A stretch of 64,000 nt of DNA. It comes from Acytostelium subglobosum LB1. Its lineage: Eukaryota > Evosea > Eumycetozoa > Acytosteliales > Acytosteliaceae. This document shows positions 45,884 to 56,912 of this stretch, one piece after another (positions within the stretch are counted from its first letter, which is position 1; every line of letters begins with the position of its first letter). The notes under the pieces are model-generated. The model did no database searches. It was not told the DNA's origin and saw nothing but the letters and a program-made list of their open reading frames with translations. The DNA is taken from NCBI RefSeq assembly GCF_000787575.1, contig NW_012236518.1, positions 124,001 through 188,000 of the forward strand, in the 5' to 3' direction. The position numbers were made by a program, and so were the translations under genes.

Positions 45884-48600
45884 TTAATGCTTGCTTGGAT
45901 TCTTCTTTAGGACTGATCCAAACAGACCCTTGATCTGGTCAGAGCTCACAGGCATAGCAGCTTGGTAACATCTTTGTGAAAGGTCCTGGAAATGTTCATA
46001 TTGTTCGATAAACACCTCTTCCAAGTGTTCCCATATCACAAGTATCAGCTTTGATTCCTTTGTTATATGCTTATATATATCGTGCAATGCCTTGATAAGT
46101 CCTTTCTCAATCTGGAGTATGTATGTATGTCAGTCCAACGATCAATCAATCAATCAATCAATCCAATCACTGTAACACTTACATTCTCAGTCTTGTACTT
46201 CTCCACCATCTTTTTAAACATCTGCTTTGAATGTGATTGTTGGAATTGAATGTCGGTCGCTGGAAGGGTCTGGAGGAGCTCGTCCATCTTTTGGAAGTAT
46301 TCGTAGAGTGATTTGAAACGTAGGTCGATAAGGTAGTTGGTGTAGGTCTTGAGGTTATCCTTGTAGCGTTGTTGTGATGTCTCGTGATAGGTCTTTAGAC
46401 AGGGCACGCCAATCTCCTCCATCTTTGTGGTCAGGTAATAGTAGTTCTCAACCATTGCGATGAATCTGTACTTGTCTGTCGATGGTTGCTTCTCGACCAA
46501 ACCATCAATCCATCCATTCAATGCCACGACCACCTTGAAGTAGCTCGAGTTGATCAAAGAGTTGATCGATTCAATGTCTGCTGATGTTCTATACTTCTCC
46601 AGTGATGTGACAAATATCTAATTGGTTGGTTGGATGGTCGAGGTAAGTATGCTGAAGAGTGGTCCAAGTTAATCAATGTCGACGACATCATACGGGGAAG
46701 TGTTTAAAGTGAGGAAGTACTCCACATCGTTTCAGTGCAGGTTGAGTTGACTTGATTGAGTCCACTTGCAAGTCCTTGTGTATGCGTGAGAGAGGAGGGG
46801 CGTGTTAGATATCAAGTGTCAATCAATCAATCAAAGACAGGCAGGACTTACGATGAACTTGTTGAAAAGTGACTTCATGGTCTTTTGAACATCCGAGAGT
46901 ATCTTGACGATGAAGCTGCTGTAGCTGGAGCCGAGTACAGAGTGTGATGATATGAATTGCTCGGTGTCAATCAGCATGGTGAGCAGGTAGAATGGGTTGA
47001 TCTGGTCAGCCTTCTCCACAAGCTCCTTTAGTTCTGGAATGGCGCATTCAAACATCTCGGTCAGGATGTAGTTGAGAGGGTTGTCCATGCCCTCGGGCAG
47101 GATCGGTGCGCCAGGCGATTGCAATGCGCCCGGCTGTTGTTTCGATGATCCGCCACCGGTTGACATCTGACGCTGATGTTGACTCTGCTTCTTGGGCTCT
47201 GTGGGTGGGTCTGTAAACAAGAAGAAGTCCATCAAGAACAGCTGCTCCTTCATGATGGCATTCTCCACACAAGACAATCCGAATCTGAATGCCTTGTCCA
47301 CTGTTCGCTTCTTTAGTGATTTGGCGGACACTGGTGTGGCCGGGGCCTTTGTTGGTGTTGCTGTAGCCGCCTCAACTGCTTTCTTGACGTGTGATGAGAA
47401 GAAATCTAATGAGTGAGAGATGACATGTTAGTCACGTGAATGATTGATTGATTGATTGAGTTGATTACCATTCTGATCCTTTGATTCCCTCTGGATTGAA
47501 TGCTGTATTGATGAGAAGAATGGCTTGATCTCATGCTTGTAGGTCGATCGATAGGCCTTGATGTACAGGGGTATCAGTGGATGGAACTTCTCAATGTCCA
47601 GTTGCTTGAGCCAGTGAACCAAAGGTTTGTATCGTCCCAGTGAGTCAAAGTACACGTTGTGCTCGGGTAGGTCCTCGTCGTAGTTGTTGTCCTTGCTTGC
47701 GTCAGACAGCTTGAACTCACGCTCGATCAACATTGCAACCTTTCGCGAGAATGCCACCTTGTACGTCTCGAACACCTTGCGCTGATCCTTGACTGCGACC
47801 ATATGCTCCATTCCGCTCTTGAGCTTGGTGGTGAGCGCCTTGCGCAGGTTGGTAGCGGCTTTGATGGCGGCGGTCAGGCCGTCTGGGGAGTTGAAGTCGG
47901 GGTTGTTGAGCGAGCGGATGGTGGCTTCGTCGAGTGTGAGCAGGTTGAGCAGGTACTCCAGGCTCTTCATCAGCTCCTTCTGATTGTTCGAGACGACGTT
48001 CATCTTGTTGTTCTTTGACTCGATGTGCTCAATGTACTTCTTCATCTCCTGCAACTGATTGTTATAATAGTCGATCCATGCGGTGACGCCCGTCAGGTGG
48101 TTCTCCTCGCGGTCCGTCAGCTGTCCGACCACTTCGTTGACGCCGACGGCCGAGTCGAGGATGCCCACCACCATCTCGGTCTCGAATGTCGAGAGCTGGC
48201 GACCGAGCTTCTCCATCAGCAGGTCGACGTCAGTCTCTGATGAGATGTAATCTTGAAGCAATGACTCTAGCTCATCCTCATCATCAACATTGTCGTCCCT
48301 CTGATCTGGTGTCGTGCTGCCACTGTTCTTTGACAACAACGTTGATTGAAGCAGTGGTGATGTGCTGGTCCTCTCGAGCATCCTGAATGCAGTAGGGCTG
48401 TTGTCGACCATCCTATCAGCCATCTCATCGAATGTTATTATTGTTGGAGGTGTACGATCTCCATTTATATTGTTGTTTACTATTGTAACAGAGTTCCTAT
48501 AATTGTTATTATTGTTGTTATTATTATTGTTTATATTGTTGATGTTGTATGAAGATGAGTATCTCCTTGTTGACTGTGATAAGTCGTTGAAACTACTCAT
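45884..48600 (-). CDS. exoc1: exocyst complex subunit Sec3 (EXOC1)
   Basis: Exons 48600-47469, 47405-46852, 46617-46183 and 46111-45884; 782 residues. After an N-rich N-terminus and an acidic segment, DELESLLQDYISSETDVDLLMEKL opens the Sec3 coiled-coil region, continuing with LTDREENHLTGVTAWIDYYN and QEMKKYIEHIESKNNKM. The CATCHR-type helical rods follow (HWLKQLDIEKFHPLIPLYIKAY; NPFYLLTMLIDTEQFI; FKVVVALNGWIDGL). It tethers secretory vesicles to the plasma membrane as part of the eight-subunit exocyst. The N-terminal PH-like domain that binds PIP2 and Rho GTPases in yeast and animal Sec3 is not seen. The gene converges with the RGS gene. Confidence 0.8.
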
Positions 48601-48857
48601 TGTCTATATATGTATATGTTGTATTCAATCAAGTACATGTATGTTCATCATCATATCATTGAATGAGTGATAGCCCAGGTTCAGGTCAATGTTTGAAATT
48701 GGAAATCCCATAAATTAAGAAAGTTTCCCCCACTTCTTCGAAAGATCTGATTCAAGCAACTTGAAGAGATACAATGACTTTTCAAAATGACTACGATCAT
48801 TCAATCTTATTAATAACTTATACAAACATACAGATACATAATATATATATATACAAC

Positions 48858-51800
48858 ATGGATAATAAAAATAATAACAATAATGATACAGATACAGATA
48901 ATAATAATACAGAACAGACCAAGTTGAGATCGAATGGATCTGATTTATCATTGATGATACAGGACTTGGAGTACTTTAAGAATCAACCAGAGAATCAATT
49001 GAAGGATAATGATGCATTCTTGTTACAAAAGCCACCAACTCCAGTGCCAGCACCATCATCACCATCATCATCACAACAGAAGAAACAAGCATCACCTCCA
49101 TCAAGCCAGACTAGTAACAAGGGACAACAACAAGCAGGCAATTCATTGTCTACTACTACTTCATCGTCTAGTCTTGGAAGTAACACATCCAATGCCCTAG
49201 TACATGGCAATGTTACCGCCAACTCATTCGACGATTACCTCTTGGCCAAGCAAATCGATGGTGACCAACAACAAAGCATCAACAGTAGCATCGCCAGCAA
49301 CAACAGCAACAACAACAATAATAACAACAATACTGTAACAATCAAACATGAGAACAAGGATCAAGATATGGCCAATGATGATGAAGATGATCATGCTGAA
49401 GAAGAGGAGGACGACATCATGTTCAACTTGACTCCATCATTCTCTCTCAATCTCGACACACAAGAGTTGATGTTTGTGTTTAGCCGTGACCGTGACGCAA
49501 AGGATGACAATGGCCACGATGACAGCATGTCACAATCGCAATCACAATCATATCAATCAGTGTCACTGCCTATTTGGGACGCGGTGACATCACAGGACCC
49601 TCGCCAGATCTTCTACTCGGCCACCAAACAAAAGGTCAAGCGTCCAAGAGGCATCGTCGTGCCAAACTCTAGAAAGCTGCAGCCAGAGGTCACAATCGAT
49701 GATATGATGAAGGCTGGCTACCTGGTGATTGGCGACCGTCTAACCTACAGCATTGCCGGCCAGACCCACATTGGCCTGCTCATGAAGGATGGCTACATCG
49801 AGGATCACAACTGTGTCCGTCGACCATCTGTACACAACTGGATCATCAACATTCTGTCCAGCCTCTCGCCCGACAAGAACTATCATTGGTTCTCGCCATG
49901 GGACTCAATCTTTGTCAGAGGAAGATCACTCAACTTTATCAGAAAGGTGTTTGAGCGCGATCATCTCCGTGCACGCAAGTCAGTTGCTGCTGCTCCAAAG
50001 GCTCAGGTTCAAGTTCAGACAAAGACCAAGATGTCCGCCATGTTGCCTCCAGCTCCAGTGTCTAGACCACAACCTGCTGTAGTGTCTACTGATGCTACTG
50101 TTGTCAATGAGAACAACAAGCGTACTTTGGAGCAGTCCTCATCGCCCAACAAGAAGCCAAAGTCACTCTTTATCAAGAACCCTTCAGATGAGCACATCGA
50201 TGACAATGAGCCAACACAATCAATGGACGTCGATTGTACCATCAGGATACCAGCCGACGATGAGTTCCAAGAGACATTGGAAGTTACGAATGGTAAGTCA
50301 TTCAATCGACTAATCAAACCAATCAATCAAACTTACACTCAAATCAATCATGATTAGATCACGCTGCCACTCAACTTAGAAATGAGAGCTTCGACTCGGC
50401 GACATTGGCAAGCAACACAAGTGTACCTTTGTTGTATCAACCATCTCCTCCAAAGGATCATCAGCCATCACTTGTTGCTCAGGTCTCAAGCCAAACGTCC
50501 CATTCTCAAAATGCTCAACATCAAGATGATGATTATCAACCAATTCTAATGGAGTCACAGCCAACACCATCACAACAATCGCCTGCCAAATTGCCATCGC
50601 AACAACAAGCCTCACCATCAAAGGCATCCCAGCCATCCCAACAACAACAAGCTTCACCATCTAAGCCATCCCAGCAATCGCAACCAAAGCAGTCAACACC
50701 ATCACAACAACAACCTGCCTCGAACAATGCTGCACCTTCGACTCCTCCAAAGCAGAGACCACAGCAAGCCTCACAACAATCTCCATCCCCTGCTCAAGCT
50801 CAGCCATCACAACCATCATCACAACAGCCTTCATCTCAACCAAGGCAACCTTCGCCACAAGCATCACAGAATGCCGTGGCACCAGTACAACCACCTTCAC
50901 AGCCCTCACAACCATCATCTCAATCTTCACCATCCCTGCCACCATCGCAATCATCATCATCGGACTCATCAATGTCCTCTCCCTCACGACCATCATCCCA
51001 GTTGACTGCAGCATTACAGGCATCACCATCCAAGTCACAAACAATCATCGTCGCACCAAAGTCTGGCTCATCATCACAAAGATCACCAAAGTCTGCAGCA
51101 TCACCTCCAGCGCCCGCCGCACAAGCATCAATACCATGCCACCAACCCAATCAAGAGCCAATATCATTGCGCAACTCAGAATCCATCAACCTGTCCGTTC
51201 AGGCCTCAGCCTCGCACCAAGCCATCGATGTGCAATCATCTGTACCAACGTCAATGTCACAAGCCAACAATCAACCATCGTATCACAGCCAACAACCACA
51301 GTCATCCATCGATTCACAAGAGAGCTCGATAGCTCCCTACCAACTACCATCATCCCAACGCAAGCCAGTCATCCTGGGCACTGGCCTCACCAGTCTCATG
51401 CAGCTGCACGTCCTCACATTGACCACATCACTTGGTGGCCAATACGTCACAGCCTTCTCTGATCGCGTAACCCATATCGTCTGCAACACCGAGAACGATC
51501 AGAACATCTCCAAGCGAACGATAAAATATCAACTTGGCGTGGCTAAAGGTATATGGATGGTCTCATTTGAATGTAAGTACAATACACTCGCTCAATCATA
51601 CTTTTGGAATCATTCCACTAACTTACATCAATCAATGACACAGGGATTCTTGATTCACTCAATGACAATAGATGGGTTGAGGAGGAACCTTATGAGATTG
51701 CCGGAGACAATGAGCAACTTGGTTCGCCACAAAAGTCAAGACAACAGATGATGTTTGGAAGTGATAGGTTGTTCTATGGATATTCATTCTACTTGGTGGG

Positions 51801-52149
51801 CGAATTCCCATCGCCTACCAAACAAGAGGTTGAATCAATACTTAGACAAGCTGGCGGTATAATCTTGGATGCAGTGCCACCCAATCCACAGAATTCCAAA
51901 GAGTTACTACATTCCAAATGTGTTGTACTGTGTCATCCATCATCTGTACAGACACAGCGACAAGCGGTAAAGATCTACCTCGATACCAAACACCATCCAA
52001 TCAGCTACAAATGGATGTTTGACAGTCTTAGCCATTACGAGATCCTTCCACGCGAGAAGTACATCGTCTGCTTCGATCAAAATGGTGTCTCAATGCAGGG
52101 TTCCAAACTCCTGGAGCATCTGGCCACTCAGCAATCAGCTGCCTTCTAA
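48858..52149 (+). CDS. RAMA domain plus C-terminal tandem BRCT (BRCA1/BARD1-type) protein
   Basis: Exons 48858-50292, 50358-51572 and 51644-52149; 1051 residues. An in-frame ATG at 48774 would add 28 residues; the later ATG is preferred because the added part is Ile/Tyr-rich and unlike the N-rich start. Residues ~270-330 form a RAMA-like module (EVTIDDMMKAGYLVIGDRLTY, GLLMKDGYIE, RRPSVHNWI), a small beta domain known from MPND and plant BRCT proteins. A 320-residue S/Q/P-rich linker follows. The end is a tandem BRCT: BRCT1 (about 813-905) with GVAKGIWMVSFEWILDSL and BRCT2 (about 920-1045) with LFYGYSFYLVGEF, RQAGG and SYKWMFDSL. This pair is of the phosphopeptide-binding BRCA1/BARD1 type. There is no RING. 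A nuclear DNA-damage role is inferred. Confidence 0.82.
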
Positions 52150-52668
52150 ATAAATCATTGTCCATACAACAGCAACACGTGGTTGATCGTCTCGAACTTC
52201 GAATGATGATGTCGTATTTTTTTGGTAGAAATGGATGACAGTTGCCCCAACGGTTGAATATGGGTGACATTCAAATTTTTGAAATAGTTTGATGATCACA
52301 CATCACATCTGTTCATACCTCTCTCTAACTCACACTCACACATCATCCTCCACAGGCTACGCAACAACCAGCAACAGCAACAGCAACAGCAATATCAACT
52401 TCAACATCAACGGCAACAGCAATAGCAATAGCAATAGCAATCGCAGTAGCAGTAGCAGTAGTAATCGCAAGTTGTTGACACAGGTCACAAGACAAAGACA
52501 TCAATCAAGTCAAAAAGACAACTATCGATAAAGTAAACTCAACTCAACAACTCACTCACTTGTCTGTTACCGCGCGCAAATCAAACATATATATTTAATT
52601 ATAACAAACAATCATTCAAACATATAATTAATAATAATAATAATTGATTATCATTAAGATATAATATA
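52150..52668. other. intergenic with trinucleotide repeat
   Basis: 3' flank of the RAMA/BRCT gene and promoter of the next gene. Besides the AGC/AAC repeat listed separately, a TAATAATAATAATAATTG run precedes the next start codon. Confidence 0.5.
52367..52470 (+). repeat. AACAGC/AGCAAT trinucleotide-type microsatellite
   Basis: Tandem (CAACAG)n passing into (AGCAAT)n and (AGCAGT)n. It is preceded by a good 3' splice site (CCTCCACAG at about 52354) and is open in one frame as an S/N-rich peptide ending at 52531, so it could be an unassigned terminal exon. No partner exon was found. Confidence 0.6.
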
Positions 52669-54492
52669 ATGTCACTACATCAGAGTGCCGAAGCTGGCAA
52701 CAAGAATGAAGTTGCAAGATTGATTGGAGAGGGCGCCGACGTTAATATACCAGATCAGTCGAATAGGTCACCGTTGCATTATGCAGCGATCGGTGGTTAT
52801 ACAGAGATTGTGGCATTGCTGCTGGCCAAGAACGCCACGGTCAACTGCCAGACGAACCGCGGCGCCACACCACTGCACTACGCCAGCAGGAGTGGCAGGA
52901 TCGAGTGCGTGGCGCTGCTCCTGGACAATGGCGCCGACATCAACTGTCGCGACAACTCCAACGCCACGCCACTGCACGCCGCCATCACCTGTAAAGAGAA
53001 CAAGACTGCCCTGGCACTGATCAACAACTACAACGCCGATGTCAACGTGCAGAACAAGGATGGCAGCACGCCCCTACATCTAGCAGCCTCCCAAGGCTTC
53101 CGCGACGTCATCACCTGTCTCATCGAGAAGGGTGCCAAGATCGATGCTCGCGACAACAAAGGTGACACTGCATTCTCTACCATCCCCTTAGTTGGTAAGT
53201 TATCACACAGTCACATGACCAGCAATCAATCAATCACATTCGCTCACTCTTTCAATCAATCAATCAATCAAATCACAACAGAGCCAAGCAAAGAGACATC
53301 AGACGTATCTGTTGGCAAGACTATTAGTGGGGACATTGGATCATTGATGCCAACATCAACATCATCAGAGACAACCAGTGGTGGTCAACAACAGAATGGT
53401 GACACGACGATGGGCGAGGCCGATGAGGACAACACACCAACCGCCAGTCTATACTCTGACATCACTCTGTTGGTGGAGGGCGGACGCAAGCTTCAGGCCC
53501 ACAAGTGTATCCTCGCCGCACGTAGCGCCCACTTTAGAAAGCTGCTAAAGAAGCACACTGGACAGGAGCTAGAGATCAAGGATACCTCATATGAGCTACT
53601 TCAATCAATCATCGAATGGTATGTTGGTCTCTTACCCTCGACCCTTACCCCTACCCTTACCCTCGCCCTTGCCCTAACCCTCGCCCTCGCCCTCGCAACA
53701 ACAAACAGGATATATAAAGACTCTGTCACTGCAATGAAGCAATCAGACTATGTAGACTTGACATTCTGCATGCAACTGTTGGCCGCCGCTGAGAGATACT
53801 CGATCAAACCTTTGGTACAACAGTGCGAGCAGTTTTTGATTGGCAATCTGTCGACTACGTCGGTCGGCTCGGTGTGGACTGAGCTCAAGAAGTCGTCGAG
53901 CATCCGTAGTCAGTGCCCCCAGCTGACCAAGCACTGCGCACACCTCCTGTGCAAGAGCTGGAACGTGTTGGGCGTCACCAAGTCAGTCAACGATATGACC
54001 AAGCAAGAGATCCTCGAGATGGTCAGCCTGCTCAACATCCAGCTCGCCGAACAGGCCGCCGCAGAGAGCGCCGCCAACCAACAGCCAGCCGCCGCCGCTG
54101 CCGCCGCCGCACCCGTCGCAGCCGCCCAGACCCCCTCCTCCAAGACCAAGTCGGCCAGCACAAGGAGTCGCGCGTCGACCACTGCCACGCCCCCTCCCAA
54201 GGCCTCCTCCACGCCCCAGTCCAATCGATCGGCCACCAAGGCGCCACCATCACCGCCAACCAGCGACAAGATGGACCAGAAGAACTTGGAGATCTGTAAA
54301 AACATCACTCAACAGATACACAAGAAGAAGGCGGCAGAGATCTTCCACTTCCCCGTCGACCCAGTTGCCTACAACATCCCCAACTACTTTGACATTATCA
54401 AACATCCAATGGATCTCAGCACAGTCCAGGTAAGTAGTACATGTGATGTGGATGACCATCAATCAGTTCAGTGCACTCACTCACTCACTCAC

Positions 54493-54530
<38 letters not shown>

Positions 54531-55223
54531 CAGAAAAATCTAAACAACAATCATTACAAGACTATTAAGGAATACGCTGCTGATATGAGATTGATGTTTG
54601 ATAACGCCATGTTGTTCAATGCAGAGCAGTCACCAGTGTGGAAGTACTCTAAACAGCTGATGTCCACATTTAACAAGTTGTTTGTGGAAACATTCACGTT
54701 TGAGACCATCCCACCACCCAAGGTCATAGTCCAGGAGCCTTTGCCTGCCCCGACAGTCGAGGCAGAGAAGAAGAGGAAATCGACGATGGAGCCATCCAAG
54801 GCTGAGACTGCCACACCAACCAAGACAGTAGAGGCATCCACCAAGTCGGAGACTCCTGCCACCAAGTAAGTAACCTCCACTTTCCCTCACACATAGAATA
54901 TACGCTCAACCAAATCATTCATTCGTTCAATCAATCAATCAGGAAATACACCGATGAGGACAGGAAGTCATTGATGGAGAAGATCAACCAGCTGCCAGAG
55001 ACTCAATTGCAGACTATTTTGGAAATCATTGATCCAAAGGCCATTAAGGTATGTTGTGTTTGATTGATCATCAACATCAGTTCAGTGCACTCACTCACTC
55101 AATCAATCAAAATAGACCAATGATGAGGGCGCTGAGATCGATATGTATGAAGTTGGTGATGCCAATCTTGCCCAACTCGAGGAGTTTATCAATATGTGCA
55201 TGAGTATGTCTATTGGTCATTGA
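52669..55223 (+). CDS. ankyrin–BTB–bromodomain–NET protein
   Basis: Six exons (52669-53194, 53282-53618, 53709-54429, 54534-54865, 54943-55048, 55116-55223) join in phase; 709 residues. Residues 1-172 hold five ankyrin repeats (SPLHYAAIGGYTEIVALLL and similar). A BTB/POZ domain covers ~232-345 (SDITLLVEGGRKLQAHKCIL; LLQSIIEW|IYKDSV across an intron). After an Ala/Pro/Ser-rich linker a bromodomain spans ~478-580 (FHFPVDPVAYNIPNYFDII, HPMDLSTVQ, FDNAMLFN with the acetyl-lysine Asn). A NET (extra-terminal) domain closes the protein (EDRKSLMEKINQLPETQL; EIDMYEV; LEEFINMCM), as in BET proteins. It should bind acetylated histones and recruit partners through BTB, ANK and NET. D. discoideum has an annotated ankyrin/bromo/BTB protein of this kind. 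Intron 2 carries a telomere-like tract. Confidence 0.92.
53631..53696 (+). repeat. degenerate CCCTTA-type tract inside an intron
   Basis: Lies in intron 2 (53619-53708) of the ANK-BTB-bromodomain gene. Units read TTACCC, TCGACCC, TTACCCC, TACCC, TTACCC, TCGCCC, TTGCCC, TAACCC, then TCGCCC repeats: a C-rich, telomere-like hexamer array with substitutions. It replaces the (TCAA)n tract that most other introns carry. Confidence 0.75.
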
Positions 55224-55492
55224 GCAATCATTCACACACTTCCAAACTAACCACCGTGGAACAGAGAAACAAAAGACAGAGCAATAGACATACAATCCAG
55301 TTGTTGCCAACATACTTCCATTCCGTCCTTTCCCCTCCCTTCCCTTCCCTCCTATCTCCAATACCAAATGGTAATGGTTGTGTTGGGTACAAACATTGAA
55401 ATAAAGTTATTCACCATGATGTGGACAGCTGTTAACTTGGTGGGCCTATGATCATTTATTGATGCATCGCAGTTAGTTTGAAGCATTAGTCT
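55224..55492. other. 3' flank and spacer
   Basis: Contains the AATAAA poly(A) signal of the ANK-BTB-bromodomain gene near 55400. No gene seen until the TIG-like remnant. Confidence 0.5.
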
Positions 55493-55800
55493 CTACTGGT
55501 GTGCTGATTCAGCGATGAGAACTGGTGTGGAAAAGAATTCAAACGCTTGACTGGTCTGGCCATCGATCGTCAATGACAGGGAGGTGAAGGCGATTCCTCC
55601 ACCAGGAGGATAGCAAGTCATGATGTTTTTATTGATTGAGACAATATTGGTGCATTGGACATTGCCAGGGAATAGTTGGATACTGTAGGCAAGAGAGTGC
55701 TCATCAGACTACCTTCAATGTTGATCATTTCCCATCCAAGTGGGCTGGGTGAGACAGATGTGACCATAGGTATGAACTTGATAGCCGGCTACTTCTGTTG
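55493..55800 (-). pseudogene. TIG/IPT-domain adhesion-type gene fragment, broken
   Basis: Read on minus, one frame gives VTSVSPSPLGWEMINIEGS and, after a one-base frame change, the next frame continues YSIQLFPGNVQCTNIVS, then TCYPPGGGIAFTSLSLTIDG, QTSQAFEFFS and a TAG at 55493-55495. Together this is the typical strand pattern of a TIG (IPT) domain as found in the large dictyostelid surface-protein families (Tgr/TIG). An in-frame TAG lies just upstream of the first piece and no start is present, so it is a decayed 3' fragment. It borders the retroelement tail directly. Confidence 0.6.
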
Positions 55801-55867
55801 ACTAGTGAGGGCTATCGGAGTAGAAGTTGGACCTGTCGGTCGGCAGCGGGGAGGATTTTTTTTTTTT

Positions 55868-56153
55868 GACTAGAGTGGAAGTTTATTATTATTGCAAATA
55901 AATTGGCGTCTTTGAAGAGGCGGGATAATATATATAAGTTAGTCGATTTTGAATTTTCTTGATTTTTTTCTTTTCTACTGTAGGCCTCTGAAATTTTTTA
56001 TTTTTTATTTTTTTTTTTGACTAGAGTGGAAGTTTATTATTATTGCAAATAAATTGGCGTCATTGAAGAGGCGGGATAATACATATAAGTTAGTCGATTT
56101 TGAATTTTCTTGATTTTTTTTCTTTCTTTTCTTTTCTACTGTAGGCCTCTGAA
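55868..56153 (-). repeat. duplicated retroelement 3' ends
   Basis: Two near-identical copies, 55868-55992 and 56019-56153, both running from GACTAGAGTGGAAG to GTAGGCCTCTGAA on the + strand. Each copy on minus holds the last codons (FRGLQ, stop), the 3' UTR and an A-rich tail (T-rich on +, 55856-55867 and 55993-56018). They differ by few bases, so they are related recent copies. Confidence 0.85.
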
Positions 56154-56688
56154 TTCGGCCACCAAGTATTTGTTGATAGTTGGCGGCAGAGGCGGAAGAC
56201 GGATGTCGCTGTTGCGAGTGCTGAGGTGCCACTTGGTAGTGAACTCGGCCATCTCATTCTTGATGTTGACTGGTCGTCCGGCCAGGATGTGACTCGTTAG
56301 CGTGGACATGAGGGAACGCCACTCCTGGCGGAGGAGGGACTTGAAGGATGTGATGCACACCAAGCTGAGCTTGGCCAACGGGGCCTCCTTGTTGCCAAAG
56401 AGGTGGTTGGCGATGTAGTGCCAGAGGTAGTTGACGATGATTGCCATGAGGTGGATGAATGGAAGGTTGGGGCGACGAGACTTCGTGGAGATGTCCAGTG
56501 CTTTGATGTTCCATTCTCTGACGTTGAAAACAGAGCAATACTTCACCAAGTCTAAAACTGGGCGCATGGCTTCTTGGGTCGCCACTTTGCTGCAGTCAAA
56601 GAAGAAGTGATTGTAGGTTGGTCTGTGCAGAGTTGCCACAGCGAGTGCAGTCAGCGTCTGCTCTCCTATGATTTATCGGGGAGTATGG

Positions 56689-56713
56689 NNNNNNNNNNNN
56701 NNNNNNNNNNNNN
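56689..56713. other. assembly gap (N run)
   Basis: 25 unknown bases plus single N at 56718 and 56727, inside the retroelement. Typical of a repeat that was not resolved in assembly; the true length is unknown. Confidence 0.99.
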
Positions 56714-56839
56714 AAGANGTCCTCTCNGGTGCTGATGACCTTGAAGATGTCTGGGAGCTTGAGGCCGTGGAAGACACTGAATTCGGCCGGGGAGGAAGAC
56801 AGAAGAGCAAAAAACATTCAAAATTATAATGTAAAAGGT

Positions 56840-56912
56840 CGCTCCTGGTTGGGATCGAACCAACGACCGTTCGGTTAACAGCCGAACGCTCTGCCGACTG
56901 AGCCACAGAAGC
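56840..56912 (-). tRNA. tRNA-Asn (anticodon GTT)
   Basis: Read on minus, the 7-bp acceptor stem GCTTCTG pairs with CAGGAGC (one G-T pair). TGGCTCAGTCGGCAGAGC is the D-arm/A-box, the anticodon stem TTCGG/CCGAA encloses loop CTGTTAA, giving anticodon GTT (codons AAC/AAT), and GGTTCGATCCCAACC is the T-arm/B-box. The discriminator base is G. No intron. Both internal promoter boxes are intact, so it is likely active. Confidence 0.96.

Larger units (their letters stand above)
55856..56817 (-). mobile_element. 5'-truncated non-LTR retroelement (TRE-like) downstream of tRNA-Asn
   Basis: Read on minus from just beyond the tRNA gene: a stretch with DADCTRCGN (Cys pair) and, one frame over, TYNHFFFDCSKVA: the split zinc-knuckle (zf-RVT-like) region that follows reverse transcriptase in non-LTR elements. 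The ORF goes on as 56639-56136 (LVKYCSVFNVREWNIKALDI, FIHLMAIIVNYLWHYIANHLFG) and ends RGLQ-stop, followed by ~120 bases of 3' UTR and an A-rich tail. The RT and endonuclease parts are missing, a frame break is visible and an assembly gap interrupts it, so it is dead. Its place 3' of a tRNA gene, same strand, matches the integration habit of TRE3-type elements of dictyostelids. Confidence 0.7.

Noticed and set aside
48700-48720. AATCCCATAAATT motif that resembles the dictyostelid upstream element of ncRNA genes
   Set aside because: The expected RNA region ~60 bases downstream is the 5' flank and start of the RAMA/BRCT gene, and no structured GC-rich segment follows.
50661-51044. 127-codon minus ORF rich in Met and Val inside the RAMA/BRCT gene
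   Set aside because: Shadow of the S/Q/P-rich repeat linker (CATCACAACAA-type repeats read backwards).
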